Shown here piece by piece: positions 17,696 through 25,208 of a stretch of 64,000 nucleotides of DNA. The DNA is from UBA1479 sp002706405 (lineage in GTDB: Bacteria > Pseudomonadota > Alphaproteobacteria > Rhodospirillales > Casp-alpha2), in NCBI GenBank assembly GCA_963972255.1, contig CAXATO010000003.1, positions 186,001 to 250,000 on the forward strand. The letters run 5' to 3'. The translations under genes were made by a program, and so were the position numbers. Numbering within the stretch: the first letter of the stretch is position 1; each line of letters begins with the position of its first letter. The notes beneath the pieces were generated by a model. It was given only the letters and a program-made list of their open reading frames with translations. It did no database searches and was not told the DNA's origin.

Positions 17696-19321
17696 ATGGC
17701 CAGTGAAGTGAGCGCCCACGACGGACACGCCGGGCACGACGATCACAACCACGCTCCCAAAGGCATCGGGCGGTGGCTCTATTCCACCAACCACAAGGAC
17801 ATCGGGACCATGTACATGGTCCTCGCGATGATCTGCGCCATCCTGGGTGGGACCGCATCCTGGCTGATCCGCTTGGAACTGGCCGAGCCGGGCATTCAAT
17901 TCATCGCCGACGCGCATTTCTACAACGTGCTGGTCACGGCGCACGGCTTCCTGATGATCTTCTTCTTTGTCATGCCGGCGCTGATCGGCGGTTTCGGCAA
18001 CTGGTTCGTGCCGATGATGATCGGCGCGCCGGACATGGCCTTCCCGCGCATGAACAACATTTCGTTCTGGTTCTTGGTCGCTTCGACGGTGCTGCTGATC
18101 ATGTCCGGTCTCATCGGCGGCGGTGCCGCGACCGGCTGGACGGTCTATCCGCCGCTATCCGGTATCGACTTCCATCCGTCCATGGCCGTCGACTTCGCGA
18201 TCCTGTCGCTGCACGTGGCCGGGGCGTCGTCGATCCTGGGCGCCATCAACTTCATCGTCACCATTCTGAACATGCGCGCGCCGGGCATGACGATCCACCG
18301 CATGCCGCTGTTCGTCTGGGCGATGCTGATCACCGCCTTCCTGCTGCTGCTGTCCCTGCCGGTTCTGGCCGGTGGTCTGACCATGCTGCTGACCGACCGT
18401 AACTTCGGCACCACGTTCTTCGTGCCGTCCGGCGGCGGCGATCCGATCCTGTGGCAGCACCTGTTCTGGTTCTTCGGTCATCCCGAGGTCTACATCATGA
18501 TCGTGCCGGCCTTCGGCATCATCTCGCAGATCGTGTCGACCTTTTCCAAGAAGCCCGTGTTCGGCTATCTCGGCATGGCCTATGCCATGGTCTCGATCGG
18601 CGTCATCGGTTTCATCGTGTGGGCCCACCACATGTATACGGTCGGTCTGAACGTGGAAACGCGGGCCTACTTCGTGGCCGCCACCATGGTCATCGCCGTG
18701 CCCACGGGGGTTAAGATCTTCTCGTGGATCGCGACCATGTGGGGCGGATCGATCCGCTTCGACACACCCATGCTGTGGTCGATCGGCTTCATCTTCCTGT
18801 TCGTGGTCGGCGGTGTGACCGGTGTGGTGCTCGCCAACTCGGGCGTCGACCTGGCGTTCCACGACACCTACTACGTGGTCGCCCACTTCCATTACGTGCT
18901 GTCGCTCGGCGCCGTGTTCGCCATCTTCGCCGGCTGGTACTACTGGATCGGCAAAATGTCCGGTTACCAGTATCCGGAAGGCCTGGGCCGCCTGCACTTC
19001 TGGGTGACCTTCGTCGGCGTCAACGTCCTGTTCTTCCCGCAGCATTTCCTGGGCATGGCCGGTATGCCGCGTCGTATCCAGGATTATCCCGACGTCTATT
19101 CGGGCTGGAACATGGTGTCGTCGGTCGGCGCTCTGATCACCATCCTCGGGACCCTGATCTTCTTCGTCGGGGTGTGGCGGACCTTTGCCGCCGGCAAGGC
19201 CGCGGCCGCCAATCCGTGGGGCGAAGGGGCCACGACCCTCGAGTGGACCGTCGCCAGCCCGGCGCCGTTCCATACCTTCGAGGACGTGCCCGACATGACC
19301 GGTAAGGTCGAGGCCCACTAA
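17696..19321 (+). CDS. ctaD: Cytochrome c oxidase subunit I (aa3-type)
   Basis: The catalytic subunit that reduces oxygen and pumps protons, 541 residues with twelve membrane helices. Low-spin heme ligands are His83 and His399, and the high-spin heme ligand is His397 (AHFHYV). Cu-B ligands are His262 in HPEVY, whose tyrosine is the cross-linked one, and the pair His311/His312. The N-terminus carries a short histidine-rich stretch (HDGHAGHDDHNH) before the first helix, which could bind metal. The C-terminal GMPRR motif is normal. It follows ctaC and shares its operon. Confidence 0.98.
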   Translation: MASEVSAHDGHAGHDDHNHAPKGIGRWLYSTNHKDIGTMYMVLAMICAILGGTASWLIRLELAEPGIQFIADAHFYNVLVTAHGFLMIFFFVMPALIGGFGNWFVPMMIGAPDMAFPRMNNISFWFLVASTVLLIMSGLIGGGAATGWTVYPPLSGIDFHPSMAVDFAILSLHVAGASSILGAINFIVTILNMRAPGMTIHRMPLFVWAMLITAFLLLLSLPVLAGGLTMLLTDRNFGTTFFVPSGGGDPILWQHLFWFFGHPEVYIMIVPAFGIISQIVSTFSKKPVFGYLGMAYAMVSIGVIGFIVWAHHMYTVGLNVETRAYFVAATMVIAVPTGVKIFSWIATMWGGSIRFDTPMLWSIGFIFLFVVGGVTGVVLANSGVDLAFHDTYYVVAHFHYVLSLGAVFAIFAGWYYWIGKMSGYQYPEGLGRLHFWVTFVGVNVLFFPQHFLGMAGMPRRIQDYPDVYSGWNMVSSVGALITILGTLIFFVGVWRTFAAGKAAAANPWGEGATTLEWTVASPAPFHTFEDVPDMTGKVEAH

Positions 19322-19357
19322 GGCCCGGCTCTGGAACTGGCAACGAGGATCCCGCCC

Positions 19358-19969
19358 GTGTCACGGCAACCACGTAAATCCAACAATCGGCGGACGGCGC
19401 TTGCGCTGTTCGCCGTTGTCGGCGGCATGGTCGGCCTGTCCTATGCGTCGGTCCCGTTGTACCAGTTGTTCTGTCAGGTCACCGGCTATGGCGGCACGAC
19501 CCAGGTATCGACCACCGATGCCGCCGCCGTTCCGGCTGGGCTCCAGGGCAAGACGATCACCATTGCGTTCGATGCCAATGTGTCGCGTGACCTCAACTGG
19601 ACCTTCCGTCCGGAACAGCGCCGGCTAACCCTTCATCCCGGGGAACAGGCGCTGGCTTTCTATTCCGCCAGGAACGACGAGAGCGCGCCGGTGACCGGCA
19701 CGGCCAGTTTCAATGTGACGCCTTACAAGGCCGGTATCTATTTCACCAAGATCGAGTGCTTCTGCTTTACCGAGCAGACGCTGCAGGCCGGTCAACAGGT
19801 CGACATGCCAGTTCAGTTCTATGTCGATCCGGAATTCTTCACGGACCCCAATACCAAGGACGTAAGCGAGATCGTGCTGTCCTACACGTTTCACCGGGCG
19901 GCTGACGCGGCCCCTGCCGTTCAGAAAACCAGTGCCGTCGCCAAGGGCGACGCGCGCACGGGTGGTTGA
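19358..19969 (+). CDS. ctaG: Cytochrome c oxidase assembly protein CtaG (Cox11)
   Basis: A membrane-anchored copper chaperone that delivers copper to the Cu-B site of subunit I, 203 residues. One N-terminal helix (about 13-32) is followed by a periplasmic immunoglobulin-like domain. The copper motif CFCFTEQ and the conserved cysteine in LYQLFCQVTGYGG are present. The start is GTG at 19358, 36 bases after the ctaD stop. Its place between ctaD and ctaE is the classic alphaproteobacterial order. Confidence 0.96.
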   Translation: MSRQPRKSNNRRTALALFAVVGGMVGLSYASVPLYQLFCQVTGYGGTTQVSTTDAAAVPAGLQGKTITIAFDANVSRDLNWTFRPEQRRLTLHPGEQALAFYSARNDESAPVTGTASFNVTPYKAGIYFTKIECFCFTEQTLQAGQQVDMPVQFYVDPEFFTDPNTKDVSEIVLSYTFHRAADAAPAVQKTSAVAKGDARTGG

Positions 19970-20037
19970 GCGGTTTCATCAGACAGGTTTAAGGGAACCT
20001 CGGTTCCTTCTACGAACGACCAAAGGGAGTAAAAATA

Positions 20038-20850
20038 ATGGCGAGTGGCGGTAATCATCCCTTCCACATGGTGGAGCCCTCAAAGTGGCCCTTCGTGGGA
20101 TCGGTCGCGGCCCTGACGACGGCCTGCGGGGGTATCTGGTTCATGCACGGCGGCCCGTGGTATCTGATGGCGGCCGGTTTCGTCATCATGTTCTACACCT
20201 TCTACGGATGGTGGAAGGACGTGGTTGCCGAAAGCCTGACCCGCAAGTACCACACGGATGTGGTCTCCCATGGCCTGCGTGTCGGCATGCTGCTGTTCAT
20301 CGCTTCGGAAGTGATGTTCTTCTTCGCCTTCTTCTGGGCCTTCTTCCACGCCTCGGTGCCGTTCCTGTCGAACGTCGCCACCGTGCCGTGGCCGCCCCAG
20401 GACATCATGCCCTTCAACCCGTGGAACATTCCGTTCCTGAACACCCTGATCCTGTTGACCTCGGGTGCGACGGTGACGGTCGCGCACCATGCGATCCGTC
20501 ATGGCGACAACAAGATGTGCGCGCGCTGGCTGGTTTACACTGTCGTCCTGGGCATGATCTTCACGGGCTTCCAGGCCTACGAATATCACCATGCCGCCTT
20601 CGGCCTGAAGGACGGGATCTATCCCTCGACCTTCTATCTGGCCACCGGCTTCCACGGCTTCCACGTGATCGTCGGAACGACCTTCCTGCTGATCTGCCTG
20701 ATCCGGGCATCGAAGGGTCATTTCACGGCGGAAAAGCACATCGGCTTCGAAGCGGCCGCCTGGTACTGGCACTTCGTTGACGTGGTCTGGCTGTTCCTGT
20801 TCGTCTCCATCTACTGGTGGGGCAAGGGGACCGCGACCCAGCTTCTCTAA
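20038..20850 (+). CDS. ctaE: Cytochrome c oxidase subunit III
   Basis: The third core subunit of the aa3 oxidase, 270 residues with seven membrane helices. Family blocks include HPFHMVEPSKWP at the N-terminus, ALFWAFFH-like (AFFWAFFHAS), and the C-terminal WYWHFVDVVWLFLFVSIYWWG. AGGGAG at 20023-20028 precedes the ATG. A strong intrinsic terminator follows, so it closes the ctaC-D-G-E operon. ctaB lies elsewhere, on the other strand. No SURF1 gene is seen in the window. Confidence 0.97.
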   Translation: MASGGNHPFHMVEPSKWPFVGSVAALTTACGGIWFMHGGPWYLMAAGFVIMFYTFYGWWKDVVAESLTRKYHTDVVSHGLRVGMLLFIASEVMFFFAFFWAFFHASVPFLSNVATVPWPPQDIMPFNPWNIPFLNTLILLTSGATVTVAHHAIRHGDNKMCARWLVYTVVLGMIFTGFQAYEYHHAAFGLKDGIYPSTFYLATGFHGFHVIVGTTFLLICLIRASKGHFTAEKHIGFEAAAWYWHFVDVVWLFLFVSIYWWGKGTATQLL

Positions 20851-20876
20851 AGATCACGCAGATCCTTTGGTTTCGG

Positions 20877-20909
20877 AAACGCTCCCCTTCGGGGGAGCGT
20901 TTTCTTTTT
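20877..20909 (+). terminator. Intrinsic terminator of the ctaCDGE operon
   Basis: AAACGCTCCCC (20877-20887) and GGGGAGCGTTT (20892-20902) form a perfect 11-bp stem with a TTCG tetraloop, followed by a T-rich tail. This is a textbook Rho-independent terminator 27 bases after ctaE. Confidence 0.95.
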
Positions 20910-21001
20910 GTCCGCTTTCCCCCACCCGCCGCTAGTAATCGGGGCAACCTCCGCTTATCTTCATTCCACGTCTGGGGGATGTACAATTTCAGGAGTTGGC
21001 C

Positions 21002-21409
21002 ATGAACGAACTTGCGAGCACCCCGACCCCCGACGCGGGCGATGAAGGCATGACGCCGGTCTTCCGCGCGATGAAGGGCCGCTGCCCGCGCTGCGGCGAA
21101 GGGCATCTGTTCAAGGGCTACCTCAAGGTCGCGGATACCTGCGACGTCTGCGGCATGAGCTTTCATGGCCATGACACGGGCGACGGGCCCGTGGTGCCGA
21201 TTTTGCTGATCATCGGCGGTATCATCGTCGGCTTGGCGCTCGGCCTGGAGATCGTCTACGAACCGCCCGTCTGGGTCCATCTGCTGTTATGGATTCCCCT
21301 CGGCACGCTGCTGACGCTCGGCATCATGATACCCCTGAAGGGTATGGCCGTGGGCCTGCAGTACAAATACAGATCGACCGAGGAAGAGACCCGCCCGGGC
21401 GGGGTCTAG
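21002..21409 (+). CDS. DUF983 family membrane protein
   Basis: A 135-residue protein of the DUF983 family. A zinc-finger-like pair CPRCGEGHLF and CDVCG is followed by two membrane helices. The family is commonly encoded in alphaproteobacterial cytochrome oxidase clusters next to ctaE, as here, but its role is not settled. AGGAG at 20991-20995 sets the start at 21002 rather than the in-frame TTG just upstream. It lies behind the ctaE terminator, so it probably has its own promoter. Its stop overlaps the convergent GDCCVxC gene by four bases. Confidence 0.9.
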   Translation: MNELASTPTPDAGDEGMTPVFRAMKGRCPRCGEGHLFKGYLKVADTCDVCGMSFHGHDTGDGPVVPILLIIGGIIVGLALGLEIVYEPPVWVHLLLWIPLGTLLTLGIMIPLKGMAVGLQYKYRSTEEETRPGGV

Positions 21410-21624
21410 GGCCGGCCGGAGCGGGCCTGCGCCGGCGGGCAAGGCACGGTGGCATAGGAACAAAACACGCAGCAGTCACCCGGTTCCGGCGTCAACAGGC
21501 TGCCGCATTCCATGCATTGGTAATAATAGATGCACTGGTCCGTCGGCATGACCTCGGTCGCCGTATGCTCGCACATGGGGCAGGTCAGGGTCGTGATCTG
21601 GGATATGGGGCCATCGATGCTCAT
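21406..21624 (-). CDS. Small cysteine-rich GDCCVxC-type protein
   Basis: A 72-residue protein with three cysteine clusters: CPMCEH, CMECG and GDCCVFCSYATVPCPP. The last block is the hallmark of the GDCCVxC small-protein family. The cysteines suggest zinc or another soft metal. The function is not known to me. It lies ten bases after the SLC13-type permease on the same strand and probably shares its transcript, which could mean a link to the transported anion or to metal stress. Confidence 0.8.
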   Translation of the reverse strand: MSIDGPISQITTLTCPMCEHTATEVMPTDQCIYYYQCMECGSLLTPEPGDCCVFCSYATVPCPPAQARSGRP

Positions 21625-21634
21625 GCCCGTGATC

Positions 21635-23032
21635 CTACGGCAGATAGCCCAGGAAGCGCCACCACAGGTAGCTCAGCGGCAGCAGAAACACGATGGTCAG
21701 GGCAGCCAGCAGCAGGGTGAATCGGCCGGCCTGGCGTAGGCTGACGCCGCCCAGCTGTATCGCCACCACCAGGGGCGGGACCTGGTAGGGCAGAAACATG
21801 GTCGAATAGCCCAACACGAAGGTCATCAGCACGGTGACCAGCGGAAAACCCGTCGCCGTGGCCAAATCCTGGGCGAACGGCGGCAGCACGGCGGGCACGC
21901 TGGGCGCCGTGGCCAGAATGCCGGTGACCGAGCCCAACCCGATCAAGGTCGCGAAGTTGGTCGCGGGGGTCGCGGGGTCGAGCGGCAGCAGCGGCAGGAT
22001 GCGGGCCGCCAGTTCGCGGCCGACGCCGGAATCGACGATGATCGCGGCCACGGACAGCACGGCCGCGATATAGATGACCGAGGCCGTGTTGAAGCGGGTC
22101 ATGAAATCGTCCTTGCTGACCAGGTCGATGCCGGGCAGCAGGCACACGACCCCCGCCGACAGGGCGACCCAGGCCGGCGAAATGCCGTGCCAGAAATCAA
22201 GCGCCCAAAGAGCCAGGGTGACGACCAACACATAGGACAAAACCTTTTCGTCCCGGGTCATGGGCAGCGCATCGGCGGTTTGGGCGGTGGATCCATCCGC
22301 GCGGTCGGGAAACAGCATCAGCACGGCGAAATAGATGGCGATCGCCTTGAACACCCCGATGATGGGAAAGTGCAGCAGCAGATAGGCGCCATAGGTGAAA
22401 TGCAGGTCGTAGAGCGTTTCCGCCGTGCCGGCCAGGACCATGTTGGGCACGTTGGCGGGCAGGATGGCGACGGCGGGCATCCAGGTGCCGCAGGCGACGG
22501 CCATGACCAGACCGAGGCGCCCGTTGCGGCCTTCGGTAAAGCCCAGGCGATCGGCCAGAGCCAGGGCGATCGGCACCAGCAGGATCACCCGCCCCATGGT
22601 CGACGGCATGACGAACGACAGCGCCACGCCGACCAGGATCATGGCTGCGACCTGGGCCTTGTAGGTTTCGCCGAACAGGCCCGTCAGTCGCGCCGCCAGG
22701 CGGCCGCCCAGGCCCGTGCGGGTGACGGCGATGCCGACGATCAGGCCGCCGAAGGTCAGCCACAGGGCGGTCGAGGACCAGCCGGCGAAGATGACGTCGG
22801 CGGGGGCGACGGCGATCAGCGAGGCCACGGCGAAGAAGGCAAGCCCCGTCACGAATTCCGGGATGACGCCGGTGGCGAAAAACCCCATGGCAAACAGGAT
22901 GAGCGCGGCGCCCCGCAAAACCTTGGGCTCCCAGCCCTCAGGCGCGGGGGCCACCAACAGGATGACGGCAATGGCGAGCACGGCAAGCGCCGTCCACCGG
23001 GCCAGAGTCATTTTTCGGCTTGATGCAGACAT
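21635..23032 (-). CDS. SLC13/DASS-type anion:sodium symporter
   Basis: A 465-residue inner-membrane transporter with about twelve helices, resembling the divalent anion:Na+ symporters (sulfate, dicarboxylates). Family-like hairpin and substrate-site blocks are seen as SFVMPSTMGRVILLVPIALALA and, in the second half, a matching LGSVTGILATAPSVPAVLPPFA. The substrate cannot be read from sequence; sulfate, sulfite or C4-dicarboxylates are candidates. It is divergent from phaC and followed by the GDCCVxC gene. Confidence 0.82.
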   Translation of the reverse strand: MSASSRKMTLARWTALAVLAIAVILLVAPAPEGWEPKVLRGAALILFAMGFFATGVIPEFVTGLAFFAVASLIAVAPADVIFAGWSSTALWLTFGGLIVGIAVTRTGLGGRLAARLTGLFGETYKAQVAAMILVGVALSFVMPSTMGRVILLVPIALALADRLGFTEGRNGRLGLVMAVACGTWMPAVAILPANVPNMVLAGTAETLYDLHFTYGAYLLLHFPIIGVFKAIAIYFAVLMLFPDRADGSTAQTADALPMTRDEKVLSYVLVVTLALWALDFWHGISPAWVALSAGVVCLLPGIDLVSKDDFMTRFNTASVIYIAAVLSVAAIIVDSGVGRELAARILPLLPLDPATPATNFATLIGLGSVTGILATAPSVPAVLPPFAQDLATATGFPLVTVLMTFVLGYSTMFLPYQVPPLVVAIQLGGVSLRQAGRFTLLLAALTIVFLLPLSYLWWRFLGYLP

Positions 23033-23203
23033 GGGTCCTCCGCTGCCCCGAATGGGCGTCCCCCCGTCATGCTTTTAGCGGTCGGGCCGGTGCGGGAAAA
23101 GTGCTCAATGCTCGGCAAATCACGGCGCCAGCCCGTGGCGCGGGTCGACAAAGAACGATACACTTCTTCCAGACGTCGCCGTCCATTGCTGGAACCTGAC
23201 CGC

Positions 23204-25054
23204 ATGACCAAGACATCCAAGACTTCACCGCCGGGCATCGAGGCCAAGGATGGCGATCCGACGTCGCCGTTCCCTGACGCGGAAGAGGCACAACGCGCGG
23301 CCCAGGCCTTGAACGAGCGCTGCCAGCGCATCATGCAGCGGTTCTGGGACCGGCAGGCGGAACAGCATGGGTTTCAAATTCCGGACCCGCTGGTGGTCGG
23401 CAAGGCGTTTTTCGAACTGGGTGCCGCCATGCTGCAGGATCCGGCCAAGCTGGCCGAAGCGCAATCGAAGTTGTGGCAGGGCTACGCCGAGCTGTTCGAT
23501 GCCGCGTCCAAGCGCTTGAGCGGGGAGGAAGCCGCCCCGGTGGCCGCCCCGGCCCCGGATGACAAGCGGTTCAAGGACGAAGCCTGGTCGGAAAACGTCC
23601 TGTTCGACACCCTGAAGCAATCCTACCTTTTGACCTCGAACTGGATCCGCGACGCGGTCAGCGACGTTGACGGCCTGGATCCGAAAACGCGGGAGAAGGT
23701 CACTTTCTATACCCGGCAATGGGTCAATGCCCTGGCGCCCACCAATTTCGCCGCGACCAATCCCAAGGTCATCCAGCGCACCCTCGACACCAAGGGCGAG
23801 AATCTGGTCAAGGGCCTGGACCGCCTGCTCGAGGACCTGGAGCGCGGCGAGGGCCAGCTGCGCATTTCCATGACCGATGAAACGGCCTTCACCCTGGGGC
23901 AAAACATCGCGGTCAGTCCGGGCAAGGTCGTCTACCAGAACGATCTGATGCAGTTGATCCAATACGCGCCGTCGACGGAAAAGGTGTTCAAACGGCCGCT
24001 TCTGATCGTGCCGCCCTGGATCAACAAGTTCTACATCCTGGATTTGCAGCCCAAGAATTCATTCATCAAATGGGCTGTCGACCAGGGCCATACGGTGTTC
24101 GTCGTGTCCTGGGTCAATCCCGATGAAAGCCTTGCCGACAAGGCCTTCGAGGACTACATGCTCGAAGGTCCCCTGGCCGCCATGGACGCGATCCGCGACG
24201 CCACCGGCGAGGACCGCGTCAACATCATCGGCTATTGCATCGGCGGCACCCTGACGGCGTCGACCCTTGCCTATATGGCGGCACAGCCGGAGGGGGCGCC
24301 GTATACCGCCGACCGGGTCGCCTCCGCGACGTTCTTCACGACGATGACGGATTTTTCCGAGCCCGGCGAACTGGGTGTGTTCATCGACGAGGAGCAGCTG
24401 GATTTGCTCGAGGAACACATGGCGGAAAAGGGCTACCTGGAAGGCAGCTACATGAGCCAGGTGTTCAACATGATGCGCGACAACGACCTGATCTGGTCCT
24501 TCGTCGTCAACAACTACCTCCTGGGGCGCGAGCCCATGGCTTTCGACCTTCTGTACTGGAATTCCGACAACACGCGCATGCCCGCCATGATGCACGGCAT
24601 GTACCTGCGCAAGATGTATCTGGAAAACCGGCTGGTGCAGCCGGGCGGCATCACCCTGGCCGGGACGCCCATCAACCTGACGAAGATCAACACCCCGGTC
24701 TACATGCTGTCGACCCACGACGATCACATCGCGCCCTGGAAATCGACTTATGCGGCGACGCAGCTATATTCCGGGCCGGTCCGCTTCGTGCTGTCCGCCT
24801 CGGGCCATATCGCGGGCGTCGTCAACCCGCCGGCGGCGAACAAGTACTGCCATTGGATCCATGCCAAGACACCCAAGGATCCGGACGCCTGGTTCAACGC
24901 CGCGACCCGTCATGAAGGCTCCTGGTGGCCCGACTGGCAGAAGTGGATCGCCAAAAAATCCGGCGCCAAGGTGGCCGCCCGCACGCCGGGAGACGGCAAA
25001 CTGAAAGCGATCGAAGACGCCCCGGGGTCTTACGCCGCCGTGCGGTTGGGGTAA
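23204..25054 (+). CDS. phaC: Class I poly(3-hydroxyalkanoate) synthase
   Basis: The enzyme that polymerises 3-hydroxyacyl-CoA into PHA storage granules, 616 residues. The lipase-like box GYCIGG carries the nucleophile Cys345. The catalytic Asp is in STHDDHIAPW and the His in ASGHIAGVVNPP. The N-terminal domain, with the family stretch FTLGQNIAVSPGKVVYQNDLMQLIQY, is complete. The start at 23204 is chosen because the frame upstream to 23069 is not protein-like; the ribosome site is weak. No phaP, phaR or phaAB genes are adjacent. Storage polymer is a plausible sink during sulfur-fuelled growth. Confidence 0.95.
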   Translation: MTKTSKTSPPGIEAKDGDPTSPFPDAEEAQRAAQALNERCQRIMQRFWDRQAEQHGFQIPDPLVVGKAFFELGAAMLQDPAKLAEAQSKLWQGYAELFDAASKRLSGEEAAPVAAPAPDDKRFKDEAWSENVLFDTLKQSYLLTSNWIRDAVSDVDGLDPKTREKVTFYTRQWVNALAPTNFAATNPKVIQRTLDTKGENLVKGLDRLLEDLERGEGQLRISMTDETAFTLGQNIAVSPGKVVYQNDLMQLIQYAPSTEKVFKRPLLIVPPWINKFYILDLQPKNSFIKWAVDQGHTVFVVSWVNPDESLADKAFEDYMLEGPLAAMDAIRDATGEDRVNIIGYCIGGTLTASTLAYMAAQPEGAPYTADRVASATFFTTMTDFSEPGELGVFIDEEQLDLLEEHMAEKGYLEGSYMSQVFNMMRDNDLIWSFVVNNYLLGREPMAFDLLYWNSDNTRMPAMMHGMYLRKMYLENRLVQPGGITLAGTPINLTKINTPVYMLSTHDDHIAPWKSTYAATQLYSGPVRFVLSASGHIAGVVNPPAANKYCHWIHAKTPKDPDAWFNAATRHEGSWWPDWQKWIAKKSGAKVAARTPGDGKLKAIEDAPGSYAAVRLG

Positions 25055-25109
25055 CCCGGGTCGCTGATGGGGAAAAGCCGCCGTGTAACGGCGGTCTTGC
25101 CCCAAACAT

Positions 25110-25138
25110 GCATTCACATATTATATATTTATAAATTG
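25110..25138. promoter_or_regulatory. AT-rich candidate SoxR-type operator ahead of chemoreceptor gene
   Basis: A run of A/T with ATTCACAT at 25112-25119 and a TATAAAT arm at 25131-25136. Read on the other strand it lines up with the site ahead of soxC: TATAAA, then TATATAAT and ATGTGAAT. It ends 70 bases before the chemoreceptor ATG, and the soxC site ends 67 bases before its gene. The surrounding DNA is GC-rich, so the stretch stands out strongly. Confidence 0.55.
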
Positions 25139-25208
25139 AGCTCGCGCGAAGGGACCTGTGCTGGTTGTCGCGTGAAAAAGGAGTCTTTGCATTCATCAGG
25201 GGGGGGCA

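Noticed and set aside
25110..25138. AT-rich tracts explained only as GapR-binding DNA or plain promoters
   Set aside because: Composition alone could suit GapR or a promoter, but the repeated specific half-sites and constant distance from gene starts favour operators. This alternative is not fully excluded.
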